The notes: generated from the sequence alone by a model not told the origin. 64,000 nucleotides of DNA from Cytophagales bacterium (GCA_013298985.1 JAAFJS010000002.1:1-64000); one strand, 5' to 3'; positions 10,221-20,322 are shown, numbered from the stretch's first letter. A program made the numbers and translations.

Positions 10221-11894
10221 TTACCACCACTTTTTATGATTAACAAAGTACATATCGACTTCGCCTTTATTTTTTACGCTAATTTTTCCGCGATAAGTAC
10301 AGTCAAAATGGTGTTTGACCAAATCATGGGTGTTTTCTGAGATATTTACGCGCCCTGGCTCGCCGCCTGACTCCATTCTGCTGGCAAGGTTTACAGCATC
10401 TCCCCAAATATCATAAGCAAACTTGGACTCGCCCACTACGCCCGCCACAATCGGACCCGTATTGATGCCGAGCCGTAGCTCAAAATAATGTTCGTTTCGC
10501 AGTTGTTTTTTTTCAGCAAGTACGCGCATATATTGCTGCATTTCGAGGGCGGCACTTACTGCGTCAATCGCATTCGTGGAGTTTGGCTCAGGAATCCCAC
10601 CCGCGCACATATAGGCATCGCCAATCGTTTTGATTTTTTCCAAATTGTACTCCTTGCAGATACGGTCAAATTCACTAAAAATGGTATTGAGTTCTCTGAT
10701 AATATCGTCAGGAGTCATTTTTTCTGCAATGCTGGTAAATCCCTTAAAGTCTGTAAATAAGACAGTTACCATTTCGTAATGACGCGGTGCGGCATAGTTT
10801 TTCTCTTTCAGTTCTTCTGCTATTTTGGCGGGCAAGATATTTAGCAATAGTTTTTCCGATTTTTCCTTTTCTTTTTGGAGGTCTTTGCCTCTCATTTCCA
10901 GTTCGTCTGCTTGTTTTTGAATCTGAATATTTTGTTCTGCTAACTTTTTATTGGCAATGTTTCTGCTTCGGAACAGGGAAAACAAAAAGACGCTAAAAAT
11001 GATGAGTAAAGCAATACCGCCATAAGAAAAATACAACTGTGTTTGTATGCGTATGCGCTGCTCTTCCTCTGCTAATGCTTTGGTTTCTGCCAGTTGTGCC
11101 TCAGAATTAGCACGTTCCAGCGAGTCCGCTTGCAATGTCAGTTCCCTCCCTAATTTATTTTTTTCTTTCTCTATGGCAAAAATCCTGTTTTGCAAACTTC
11201 TTTTTTGTGTTTCATTCATGGTGATTGTTGCCTCTAACTGCTCTTTGGTCGCTTTTAGCTCATTGTCATACTTGTCTATTTTATTAGAATTGGGCGTACT
11301 TTTGAGCTGGGAAGACAGTCCCTGATACATTTGGGCGTTTGCCACATCACCTTTCCCATTGTAGGCATCGGCAAGCAATTCGTAGCTTTTGAGTTGGGAA
11401 GAAAAAATATTATTTTGCTGGGCTATCTGCAAAGACTTTTTGAACTGCTTTATCGCTGCATCAAAATTTTTATTTTTATTTTTTTCTGTAAATCCTATCC
11501 GATTGATGACCAGCGTTTGCGCCTGTGCTGCGCCCAGTTTGGCGTGATAATTGGCAGAAATGTTAAAGTTTCTGATGGCTTTGGAAGGGTCGTTGGTTCG
11601 GTAATAAGCATCTCCTAATTCCTCATACGCGGTTGCGCGGAGGGCAAGGTCGTTCACATGGTCAGCAAGTTCTGTTGCTTGCTGAAAATATTTGAGTGCT
11701 TCGCTTTCTCGTTTTTGTTCAGAATATACTTTGCCTAATTTGATTGCTTCCAAAGCAGCAGCTTTATTATCGCCTCTTTGGATTGCCTCCGTAAGTTTTG
11801 CCTCGTCTTGTGCAAAGCAAAAAAGCATAGAAAATATTAAAAACACCCATGTTAATAGGATTTTAGCCCTAAATGTAGTGTAAAAGTAGTGCAT
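10221..11894 (-). CDS. class III adenylate cyclase with N-terminal TPR region, coiled coil and TM segment
   Basis: Signal, TPR-like repeats, TM FSYGGIALLIIFSVFLFSLF, cyclase motifs VLFTDFKGFTSIAEK, EKIKTIGDAYMCAGG, YDIWGDAVNLASRMES. Confidence 0.93.
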   Translation of the reverse strand: MHYFYTTFRAKILLTWVFLIFSMLFCFAQDEAKLTEAIQRGDNKAAALEAIKLGKVYSEQKRESEALKYFQQATELADHVNDLALRATAYEELGDAYYRTNDPSKAIRNFNISANYHAKLGAAQAQTLVINRIGFTEKNKNKNFDAAIKQFKKSLQIAQQNNIFSSQLKSYELLADAYNGKGDVANAQMYQGLSSQLKSTPNSNKIDKYDNELKATKEQLEATITMNETQKRSLQNRIFAIEKEKNKLGRELTLQADSLERANSEAQLAETKALAEEEQRIRIQTQLYFSYGGIALLIIFSVFLFSLFRSRNIANKKLAEQNIQIQKQADELEMRGKDLQKEKEKSEKLLLNILPAKIAEELKEKNYAAPRHYEMVTVLFTDFKGFTSIAEKMTPDDIIRELNTIFSEFDRICKEYNLEKIKTIGDAYMCAGGIPEPNSTNAIDAVSAALEMQQYMRVLAEKKQLRNEHYFELRLGINTGPIVAGVVGESKFAYDIWGDAVNLASRMESGGEPGRVNISENTHDLVKHHFDCTYRGKISVKNKGEVDMYFVNHKKWW

Positions 11895-12060
11895 TTGATT
11901 CCTTTTTTGATTGGTCTTTGAGATTGATAATTTTGCCTTGAATAAACGGTGGGTAAATCTAAGTAAAGATACTTTGAAAAAAAAATAAGAGAGATTTAAT
12001 TTTTTCTGTAAAACCCAAGTACACGATAGGTAAGCCTTTTTTTTAATATAGTCAAGAAAA

Positions 12061-13272
12061 CTACAACTTTTTTAATACTTTTCTTTCTTTCCCCTCCAAG
12101 TCAATAAAAACGAATGTAACCTCTCTTTTTCCCTCAAATACACCTTCTAAATCTAAGAATATCTCACAAATATTTTTTCCTAAAACCTCATAATTATCTA
12201 TTTTTTTGATGGTAAACCCTACTTTTATGCCTTCTTTTATGGCATTAGTTCCTTCCCAAACAGCCCCCACTTTGAGCAAATCACCTTCACTTTTCAGTGC
12301 AAAATCCAGCTTTGTGCTGGCTGAGGGTTTATATTCGATTTTATGGTCTTTACTTATGTCTTTGAAAGGTACAAAGTAAAATTTTTTGTTTATATAATCT
12401 ATCGTCATGCTTCCATACTTTAACACCTCCGCACCTATGCGTGAGTTGGGGTTGGTCTGTGTAGCTACACTGACATTATAAAAATACAAATCGTTGATTC
12501 TGAGGCTATCAAACATGAGCAAGTGCTTTGTAGTATCTTGCTCAAATCCATGCAATCCCGCCGTACTTGCTCCTGTTGCTTGCGAAATTAGGTGTTTTTT
12601 TATCTCTGTTTCTTCTGTAAAAAATGCAAAACTACGCAGACTCATTGCGTAAAATTCATCATCTCCCGTATCTATAAAAATCTGCTCATTTGCCTTGGGA
12701 AAAGGACTAATTTCTATGATGGGTGTACTCTGACGCGCTTCTAAGATTAAATTTGAGGCACTTTTTGCGGGCAGACCCAATTTTTCAATCTTATCCGTTA
12801 AAATCATTTCTTTTCGTTCCAAATTGATATTTAAAATGCTGTTTACCAAGACATTACTCCCTATAATGCCTTCTATCCCAAAGCACGAAAGCAAGCCTGC
12901 ATTGAGGTCTGCAATCATTCCTACCACATTTTCAAAATGAACCTTACCAATTAAAAGATGGGGGATTTGGACATAATTGGTGCTGTCCAAGCGTTGATTC
13001 ACGTCCGCCAGTAGGTCTTTTTTAAGGACTTGGAAATTCAGTTCGGCTTGTAACTCTTTGGTAATGAGCAGAGGTGCGCCCGTATCTACTATAAACCGTC
13101 TGGTTTTTCCATTTAACTGGACAGGAATGATAATTTTGTTTTTCAGAAACTCAAATTTGATGGTATCTATGTAGTTTTTGCTTATGATTTTGCCTTGATG
13201 AAACAAATCTGGCTGGGCGTAAGCTATTGAAAATGTGTATATTAAAAATATAAATAGAAAAGATTTTTTCAT
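12061..13272 (-). CDS. retropepsin-like aspartyl protease family protein with PDZ-like C-terminus
   Basis: RRFIVDTGAPLLIT and IFIDTGDDEFYAMS motifs; C-term EGIKVGFTIKKIDNYEV PDZ-like; signal peptide. Confidence 0.75.
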   Translation of the reverse strand: MKKSFLFIFLIYTFSIAYAQPDLFHQGKIISKNYIDTIKFEFLKNKIIIPVQLNGKTRRFIVDTGAPLLITKELQAELNFQVLKKDLLADVNQRLDSTNYVQIPHLLIGKVHFENVVGMIADLNAGLLSCFGIEGIIGSNVLVNSILNINLERKEMILTDKIEKLGLPAKSASNLILEARQSTPIIEISPFPKANEQIFIDTGDDEFYAMSLRSFAFFTEETEIKKHLISQATGASTAGLHGFEQDTTKHLLMFDSLRINDLYFYNVSVATQTNPNSRIGAEVLKYGSMTIDYINKKFYFVPFKDISKDHKIEYKPSASTKLDFALKSEGDLLKVGAVWEGTNAIKEGIKVGFTIKKIDNYEVLGKNICEIFLDLEGVFEGKREVTFVFIDLEGKERKVLKKL

Positions 13273-13418
13273 TCACTTTGGGTTTTGGTTAGCTCGCAGT
13301 TGGGTGATTGTTTTCACTTTTTTTTCCAAAAATAACAAATTTTCTTTTGATTGTGTTGCGATAAGCCAAATGATGAAAAATAGTCAATAATTCCTATCTT
13401 TGCGCCAAAGAAATACCC

Positions 13419-14654
13419 ATGAAATTTGAAAATTACCATATTGCGGAGGAGATTAAGCAAAGTTTAGCCGAGCAGGGCTTCAAACGACCCACAGACATTC
13501 AGTTTAAGTCAATCCCGCCGATTTTGAAGGGGGAAGATGTGCTTGCAGTTGCCCAAACAGGCACAGGAAAAACTGCCGCTTTTGCCATTCCCGTTTTGCA
13601 TCTCCTCCAAGAACGCCAAAAACCAAAAGAAGCAGGCGAAATCAAGTGCTTGGTTATGTTGCCCACGCGCGAGTTAGCCGCCCAGATAGCCGAAGTTTTT
13701 GAGCAGTTGGGCAAATATACGAGGCTCAGTATCGTATGCCTGCATGGGGGCGTGGAGCAAGCACCTCAGATTGAAAAGCTAAAATATGGCGTAGATGTGC
13801 TGATAGCCACACCAGGGCGAATGTTTGACTTGGTGAGCCAAAAACACATTAAGCTGACCAAGGTAGAGATTTTGATACTTGACGAAGCAGACCAAATGCT
13901 CGACATGGGTTTTTATAAAGACATTCAAGATGTGATTAAGTTTTTGCCCAAACATCATCAAACGCTATTTTTTTCTGCCACGATTGATATGAAAATCAAG
14001 GATTTGGCTTACTCTATCGTTCGCAACCCCATTCGGATTCAGCTTTCGCCCAAAGACCCCGTTTCTAAAAATATTACTCACTCGGTTGCTTTTATCGAGC
14101 CTGACGATAAGCGGGCTTTTCTGGAAAGGTTAGTCAATGAACACCCCGAAAGCAAAATGCTCGTCTTCGTGCGTACAAAGGTGCGCGCCGAACGAGTTGC
14201 CGCCGCCATGCTGCGTGTAAATATTCGCAGCCTGACCATGCACAGTGGCAAGGAACAAGATGACAGGGTGGAGGCGATGACTGCTTTCAAAAATGGAACA
14301 GTGCAGATGCTGATAGCTACTGACGTGAGTGCCAGAGGGATAGACATTGCCAATGTGGATTATGTGGTAAACTATGATATGCCCGAAGTACCTGAAAACT
14401 ACGTACATAGGATAGGGCGGACGGGGCGAGGTATCCAAAAAGGGTTTGCGGTTTCGTTTTGTAGTGAGGAAGAAAAACCTATCCTGGCACAAATAGAAAG
14501 CTACATGGGCAAAGCTATCAATGTATTAGATATTGCCAAAAAAGATTATGCCCAAACACTTGATTTGTCGGACGATAACGACAAAAATTGGCGAAAACTG
14601 ATGCGCGAGGCGGATTACCAAGACCCCAAAAAGAAAAAAAACAAAGGGAAGTAA
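13419..14654 (+). CDS. DEAD-box ATP-dependent RNA helicase (RhlE-like)
   Basis: AQTGTGKTAAF, PTRELAAQ, DEAD, SAT, ARGIDIANVDYVVNYD, HRIGRTGRG. Confidence 0.95.
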   Translation: MKFENYHIAEEIKQSLAEQGFKRPTDIQFKSIPPILKGEDVLAVAQTGTGKTAAFAIPVLHLLQERQKPKEAGEIKCLVMLPTRELAAQIAEVFEQLGKYTRLSIVCLHGGVEQAPQIEKLKYGVDVLIATPGRMFDLVSQKHIKLTKVEILILDEADQMLDMGFYKDIQDVIKFLPKHHQTLFFSATIDMKIKDLAYSIVRNPIRIQLSPKDPVSKNITHSVAFIEPDDKRAFLERLVNEHPESKMLVFVRTKVRAERVAAAMLRVNIRSLTMHSGKEQDDRVEAMTAFKNGTVQMLIATDVSARGIDIANVDYVVNYDMPEVPENYVHRIGRTGRGIQKGFAVSFCSEEEKPILAQIESYMGKAINVLDIAKKDYAQTLDLSDDNDKNWRKLMREADYQDPKKKKNKGK

Positions 14655-14713
14655 TATTTTTACTTTTTAGAAATTCCTGATAATGTGTATCAAAACGAAA
14701 AAATCACAACATT

Positions 14714-15298
14714 ATGTCATTAAAAATTAGTATTATTTCCACTTCGCCCAGAAAAAACAGTAGCTCGCTTCGCGTGGCAAAACAAATCAAGCAACTACTT
14801 GAAAATAAAGCGATTGAAAATGTCCAATTAGTAGATTTTGAAAACTATGATATTCCTCTGGTGGGGCAGGGCGAGCTGAACAAAGACCAACTGACTGATT
14901 TTCAGCAACAACTCATCAGCACTTGGGCTGGCGGCGAACTCGTATTTTTCATTGTTCCTGAGTACAACTGGACAACCAGCCCTCAGCTTATCAATGCGGT
15001 GCATCAGCTTGGTGGAGAGCCTTTTAGCTATCTTTTTGATGAAAAAACATTTGCTTTTTGTGGCGTTTCGTCAGGGCGCGGGGGCAGAATACCTGCGATA
15101 GAAATGACGACCCTGTTCAATAAAATTATTAGCTTTACCAATAAATATGCTGTGGTTTCGCCCAAAATCTATGAATCTCACGACACTGCCAAAAATATAG
15201 ATGAAAATGGAAATTCTTTGGGTAATGCCTTGTATGACAAGCCCTTGGCGCAGTTTGTCGATTATTCTATCAAGATGGCAGAAAAGTTGAAAAGTTAA
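14714..15298 (+). CDS. NADPH-dependent FMN reductase / NAD(P)H-dependent oxidoreductase
   Basis: Flavodoxin-like fold: ISIISTSPRKNSSSLRVAKQ, VPEYNWTTSPQLINAVHQL. Confidence 0.85.
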   Translation: MSLKISIISTSPRKNSSSLRVAKQIKQLLENKAIENVQLVDFENYDIPLVGQGELNKDQLTDFQQQLISTWAGGELVFFIVPEYNWTTSPQLINAVHQLGGEPFSYLFDEKTFAFCGVSSGRGGRIPAIEMTTLFNKIISFTNKYAVVSPKIYESHDTAKNIDENGNSLGNALYDKPLAQFVDYSIKMAEKLKS

Positions 15299-15334
15299 AA
15301 TGGTTTTTGTGGTTTGGGGTTTTTCTTAATGATA

Positions 15335-17257
15335 CTACGGACAAAGTTTGAACCCAACTACCAGAATATCATCTATTTGGCTATGCTCGCCTCCCATCCA
15401 TTCGGTCATGGTGCGTTCTAAAACTTCCTTTTGTTTTCTCATCTGTTGCTGTTCTAAGGTAACGTTCAGCAGCATTTCTTTCAAACGTTTTTTCATAAAT
15501 TTTCTGCCATTTTCGCCGCCAAACTGGTCTTGGTAGCCATCAGAAAACATATAAAAAAACGAAGGGCTATGCGTGGAAGAGGCATAGCTTACTATGTGCT
15601 TGGTATAAGTGCGCTGCCTGTCGTTTAGCGTACCACCTACGGGTAGTTTATCACCATCTATTTCGTAGATTTCGCCGTCCTGAATATAAATTAAGGGGTT
15701 TTTTGCCCCTGCAAACTCTATGATTTGTTTTTCTTTGTCTATCACACAAATAGCTACGTCCATGCCGTCGCGGTTTTCTTTGTTTTCCTGTTTAAACTCT
15801 TTTTTGATGTTTTGATTGAGATGATACAAAATCTTATCGGGGGCAGTAACTCCCTGTAAATGAACAATTTGGTTTAGGTAAGTACAGCCAGCCATACTCA
15901 TAAATGCCCCAGGCACGCCATGCCCCGTACAGTCCGCTGCCACGACTACGGTGCGATTGCCCAAGTGTGCAAACCAATAAAAATCCCCACTCACGATGTC
16001 GCGTGGTTTAAACATAATAAAATAATCGTTTACACTGCTGTTAAGTTGCTCTATATGAGGCAGAACGGCGTGCTGAATCCGCTTGGCGTAGTTGATACTA
16101 TTGGTAATATTGCGGTTTTTCTTTTCAATCTGCTCTTTTTGTCGAGTAACTTCGGCGGTGCGTTCCTGCACGCGACTGAGCATCAGCCCCAAATCTTTGG
16201 AAAGTGTGCCAATCTCGTCTTGGGTGCGAATCTGCGTGATTTGCGTTTCGGGTGCAAAGTTACTTCTGATGGTGTCATGAATGGAATCAGAAAGCTGAAT
16301 AATGGGACTTGCCAAACGCTTGACCACAAAATAAATTGCCAAAATATTGAGCAAAACACTCAAAATAATAATGGCAAAAAGTGCAAATTTGACTTTCCAA
16401 TTCACGATTTCGGCTTCTCTAAGTATCTTTTTATCAATGAGTTGTAGCCTGTGGCTGATGTGATTGGAGGTAATACTCAAATCTCTTCGCAAACCACTGT
16501 TGTTATGAAAACCTATTTTTTCGTCAGTGCGTACCAATTCCAAAAAAGCATTGAAGTAGTCTTGGAGGGCTTCCTCCGCTATCAAAGTTTCGGGCGAGAT
16601 GGGCATCGTGCTGATTTCGCTTTGCAACGCAATGACGTACTGGCGTACCTTTTGGGCATAAATTGTTTCCTTGCGAATGATATAATCTTTTTCATAACGC
16701 CTGATAGTCAGCACTTTCACTTGGTCAGCCTTGTATCTGGGGTCTTCTAATTTATGAATATTTGTCCTCATTTCGCCTTCCAGTCCGTAGTCTTTGAAGC
16801 CGCGTTCTTTGATAAAAAACACCAAGCTATCAAAAGTTTGTTCGTAAGTGTCCAGCACTTCCCTTACGCTGTCTATCTGGATAGAAATATCTTTGGAGAT
16901 GGTTTTTACGCTTTTTTGGAGGGTAGAGAGGTCTGTATTGAGGTGTTCGAGCATTTCCTTGTGTTTGCTGATGTAAATGCTCTCGTCAGTGGCATAAAAC
17001 TGAGGGTTTATAGCCTCGTAGCTGATAAAATCTTTCTCTAAGCTATTGATTCCCTTCACTTTCATATTGACGCGGTGTAGCTCGGCTATGATTCTGTCAA
17101 TCTGATTTTCCTCTTTGTCAAACCAAATTACTGATACAATCAAGGCAAGCGTGAGTACAAAAAATAAGCTAAACGCCAAAAGTATCCTAAACTTGAGGGT
17201 TTTTCGAGAAGCATTTGCAAAGAAATCAGTAAAAAATGTCGTTATAGCTAAGTACAT
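15335..17257 (-). CDS. SpoIIE-type PP2C-like phosphatase with HAMP domain and N-terminal sensor
   Basis: IMFKPRDIVSGDFYWF, ADCTGHGVPGAFMSM, DGYQDQFGG; HAMP-like region after TM. Confidence 0.9.
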   Translation of the reverse strand: MYLAITTFFTDFFANASRKTLKFRILLAFSLFFVLTLALIVSVIWFDKEENQIDRIIAELHRVNMKVKGINSLEKDFISYEAINPQFYATDESIYISKHKEMLEHLNTDLSTLQKSVKTISKDISIQIDSVREVLDTYEQTFDSLVFFIKERGFKDYGLEGEMRTNIHKLEDPRYKADQVKVLTIRRYEKDYIIRKETIYAQKVRQYVIALQSEISTMPISPETLIAEEALQDYFNAFLELVRTDEKIGFHNNSGLRRDLSITSNHISHRLQLIDKKILREAEIVNWKVKFALFAIIILSVLLNILAIYFVVKRLASPIIQLSDSIHDTIRSNFAPETQITQIRTQDEIGTLSKDLGLMLSRVQERTAEVTRQKEQIEKKNRNITNSINYAKRIQHAVLPHIEQLNSSVNDYFIMFKPRDIVSGDFYWFAHLGNRTVVVAADCTGHGVPGAFMSMAGCTYLNQIVHLQGVTAPDKILYHLNQNIKKEFKQENKENRDGMDVAICVIDKEKQIIEFAGAKNPLIYIQDGEIYEIDGDKLPVGGTLNDRQRTYTKHIVSYASSTHSPSFFYMFSDGYQDQFGGENGRKFMKKRLKEMLLNVTLEQQQMRKQKEVLERTMTEWMGGEHSQIDDILVVGFKLCP

Positions 17258-17369
17258 GAAATAATGTCGTTATTTCAAAATGTAAATTTATACTTTGTCC
17301 AAGAGGAGAAAAACAGTATAGAAGGGAGTGTATATTTTTACAAAAATAACGAAAAAAATGACAATCTTA

Positions 17370-17693
17370 TTATTTTGTGTAGAAAAATTCTTCCATACTC
17401 GCCCACCATTCTCCCGCTTGGCAGGTTTCCAGAGGTTGCTGGCAGGGGATAGTCAGTTCCCACCATTGCTGGGTGATAGGGTCAGCCGCGATAGCCGTCA
17501 TGTCTGCTGCGTGGTCAGTTCCCACGTATTCATAGTAGCTAAACAGCAAACCATCTCTATAAAAAATACTGTAATTGGTGATATGAGAAGCCCTGATTCG
17601 GTCTAATACGCCTTCCCAAACGGCTTCGTGTAGCTTTTTGTACTCCTCCAATTTCTCAGGTCTGAGCTTGATAATGTTTCCGTAGCGTTTCAT
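17370..17693 (-). CDS. L-rhamnose mutarotase family protein
   Basis: MKRYGNIIKLRPEKLEEYKKLHEAVWEGVLDRIRASHITNYSIF ... DPITQQWWELTIPCQQPL. Confidence 0.88.
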   Translation of the reverse strand: MKRYGNIIKLRPEKLEEYKKLHEAVWEGVLDRIRASHITNYSIFYRDGLLFSYYEYVGTDHAADMTAIAADPITQQWWELTIPCQQPLETCQAGEWWASMEEFFYTK

Positions 17694-17785
17694 AAATTTT
17701 TACAGTTTTGAGTAATTATACGAAATAAAATTAATTAAATTTGTCAAAGAACCAAAAAACAAACTGCCAATCCAATATTTTTCCA

Positions 17786-18508
17786 ATGAAAATTTATCAT
17801 CAAGACCTCAAATACCTCTTAATCATAGACATAGAAACAGTTGCCTGCGCGCCCTCCTATGCAGAAATGCCCGAAGCACTGCGCCTTTTTTGGGACAAAC
17901 GCGCCAAAATCTATGCAGAGGAAACCCCAAGCTCCAGCGATGCCTTTGCCAAATATGCTTCCCTGCACGCCGAGTTTTCCAAAGTGGTCAGCATTGGCAT
18001 TGGTTTTTTTAACCTCAGCGACAAAGACGAGCTGGGTTTGCGCGTCAAATCGCTGGTCAATGAGGACGAAAAACAGTTGTTAGTGGATTTCAAAGACCTC
18101 TTAGAGAGGCGTTTGACCAAGAGAAAGCGATTCGTCGCGCACAATGGGCGCGAGTTTGACTATCCGTTTCTCTGCCGCCGCCTGCTGCTGCATGGGCTTG
18201 GCTTGCCCCCTATTTTTCAGAATCTCCGCAGCAAGCCTTGGGACAATCCGCACTTGGACACGATGGAAATGTGGCGATTTGGCGACAGAAAAAACTTTAC
18301 TTCCCTGCGCCTGCTTGCCCATTTATTTGACCTGCCACCCTACCAAGACCAGATAGACGGAAGCATGGTTTCTGCTATCTATCACCAAGAGAAGGACTTA
18401 GACCGCATCTCTGCTTACTGCCGCAATGATGTGATTATGACTGCCCAGCTCTACCTATGCCTCCAAAACTTCGCCACCGTCAAGGCAGCAAATATCGTAG
18501 AAGTGTAA
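17786..18508 (+). CDS. predicted 3'-5' exonuclease (PolB/RNase H-like, DEDD)
   Basis: LLIIDIETVA, VAHNGREFDYPFLCRRLL, DPP/YCRNDVIMTAQLYL; ATG at 17786 preferred. Confidence 0.85.
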   Translation: MKIYHQDLKYLLIIDIETVACAPSYAEMPEALRLFWDKRAKIYAEETPSSSDAFAKYASLHAEFSKVVSIGIGFFNLSDKDELGLRVKSLVNEDEKQLLVDFKDLLERRLTKRKRFVAHNGREFDYPFLCRRLLLHGLGLPPIFQNLRSKPWDNPHLDTMEMWRFGDRKNFTSLRLLAHLFDLPPYQDQIDGSMVSAIYHQEKDLDRISAYCRNDVIMTAQLYLCLQNFATVKAANIVEV

Positions 18509-18513
18509 AATCA

Positions 18514-18785
18514 GCAAGGAAAATCAATATTGACCCAAAATACACCATAGTAGGAAAGAGAAAAGGATTCATTGACCTTGGGGCGAAAATGATAGCCGCA
18601 GAGAATACGCCCCTTTTGTGCATATAGACATAAAAACTAACGGAAAAGTATATCTCCAACATGATGGAACAGACCTTACTATCGCCCTAAGATTAGTAGA
18701 AAGAAGAATACCCAAATCTTCCATTGTGATAGGGTATCGTTCCTTACACCAGAGAAAATTTATTGAGGATTTTGGCTGTTGCCTA
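18514..18785 (+). pseudogene. fused remnant of xisH (5' part) and xisI (3' part)
   Basis: One frame reads SARKINIDPKYTIVGKRKGFIDLGAKMIAAEN (XisH-like DP..I..IDLGAE..IAAE core); next frame reads EYAPFVHIDIKTNGKVYLQHDGTDLTIALRLVERRIPKSSIVIGYRSLHQRKFIEDFG (XisI C-terminal half). Confidence 0.7.
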
Positions 18786-18811
18786 AAAGTAAATCAATTG
18801 ATTGCTTACAC

Positions 18812-19276
18812 TCATAAGTCCCTGATAGTCAATATATATTTGCTCTTGGGGAGGTATTCTATTTCTAAGGGAGTTTGAGGAGTAATTTCTTCTAAGTCAT
18901 ATATTTTCAAATCCAAATTATCTATGGTAAGTCCATTAGTCAATTTCATAATGATTTTATCTCGTTTCTTTTCTGAAGAAGTAATGAATACTTTTTCAAC
19001 ATTTTTTATGTCATAGGCTTCATCTAATTTGAGGCGAGGTATTTTTAAGGTTAGATAGCAAACAATATAACACAATAAAGTTGCACCAATTATAGCAAAA
19101 AGACTTACAATTAATATTTCATACAAAAACTCTTTATATTTCTCCCAATCTTTTATTGTCAGAAATGTATTAACAATGAGTCCAATAATAGGTATAAAAA
19201 TAAATACCATACGAGGAGCTTTACAAATATCACTAATCCGTTTTTTATCTTCAATACTAAGCCTTTTAGTTATCAT
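18812..19276 (-). CDS. hypothetical protein with two predicted TM segments
   Basis: ORF 154 aa; hydrophobic IFIPIIGLIVNTFL and IVSLFAIIGATLLCYIVCYL. Confidence 0.55.
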   Translation of the reverse strand: MITKRLSIEDKKRISDICKAPRMVFIFIPIIGLIVNTFLTIKDWEKYKEFLYEILIVSLFAIIGATLLCYIVCYLTLKIPRLKLDEAYDIKNVEKVFITSSEKKRDKIIMKLTNGLTIDNLDLKIYDLEEITPQTPLEIEYLPKSKYILTIRDL

Positions 19277-19454
19277 TAGGACTTACGCAAAAATTTGAAA
19301 CTAATGAAATATACGCTTAAAACGCCTTAAAATGTAAATTTTGAAAACGAGCAAAACGAATTTTGCCTAATTTAGCAGGCACGATATTTTTTTGCTGTTT
19401 TTAGCCTCACTATAAGCAGTTAAAGTGTCTAAAAGAACCTCTGCGTAAGTCCTA
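19277..19454. mobile_element. 178-bp MITE with 13-bp TIRs, 5-bp TSD ATCAT
   Basis: TAGGACTTACGCA (19277-19289) and TGCGTAAGTCCTA (19442-19454) are perfect inverted repeats; ATCAT at 19272-19276 and 19455-19459. Confidence 0.85.
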
Positions 19455-19564
19455 ATCATTTTACTTTTAAAAAATTGAATTGAAATAACTAACGAAACAC
19501 GCACAAAAAAGTTGTTAAAAATAATTTCCCTCTTTTTTCAACACTTCACAATCAAATATAAATA

Positions 19565-20044
19565 TTATTCAAATACATCATCAATCTTGATATCTACTTG
19601 TAAAACAACATCTTGAATCAGCCCACTGTGTATGTAAGTGCGATTGCCTTGTGCGTCAAAAATAATGACTTGGTGTAAAAGAGGATTCAGAAGCCAGCAG
19701 GATTTTACACCATTAGCAAAATAGCTTTCAAATTTATCTATCAATTCTTTTGTTCCTTGTTGAGGTGAAATAATTTCTACTACTAACAATGGAGGTGTAA
19801 TTACCTCTAATTCATCATTATTCCAATTAATTTTTATTTGTGGATACACACAAAAATCAGGAATAGAAGCCCATCCATTTAGCTTTAATGATAGCTGACT
19901 GAATGAACGAAACTTATCTTTATGTTGAAAAAAGATTCCCCCTAAATTAGAGAGGATTCCTGCGTGGTTTCTGCTTGGCATATCTATACTTATTTCTTCT
20001 GTATTTAAAACTTCGTCTATGATTAAACTCATGGTATTCATCAA
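19565..20044 (-). CDS. Uma2 family (DUF820) restriction-endonuclease-fold protein
   Basis: PDFCVYPQI..., PPLLVVEIISPQQGTKELIDKFESYFANGVKSCWLLNPLLHQVIIF matches Uma2 pattern. Confidence 0.85.
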   Translation of the reverse strand: MMNTMSLIIDEVLNTEEISIDMPSRNHAGILSNLGGIFFQHKDKFRSFSQLSLKLNGWASIPDFCVYPQIKINWNNDELEVITPPLLVVEIISPQQGTKELIDKFESYFANGVKSCWLLNPLLHQVIIFDAQGNRTYIHSGLIQDVVLQVDIKIDDVFE

Positions 20045-20322
20045 TTTTAGTCAAAGATAAGAAAAATAAAATAATTTTCCTCTTTTTTCAACTACCTACC
20101 CAAAAAATGCGTAAATTTCTTTAAAATTATTACACTTTTGTACTTTCTATCCTGACAAGGTAAAATCCTTATTTTTTTTGAAAATCTGTAAAAAAAATTC
20201 CTTGAAAAATTATGGAAAACAAGGCTATATGTGCATCATTAGATTGTCATAAGGCTTTAAATCCATCTTTTTGGGTAATAAAACAAATAAATGTATTTAT
20301 AAGAAGCTAACCCTTTGGTTTT

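Noticed and set aside
18618-18878. Intact 86-aa XisI gene
   Set aside because: Only the C-terminal half of XisI is present; the tail after KFIEDFG is unrelated sequence and the N-terminus is missing.
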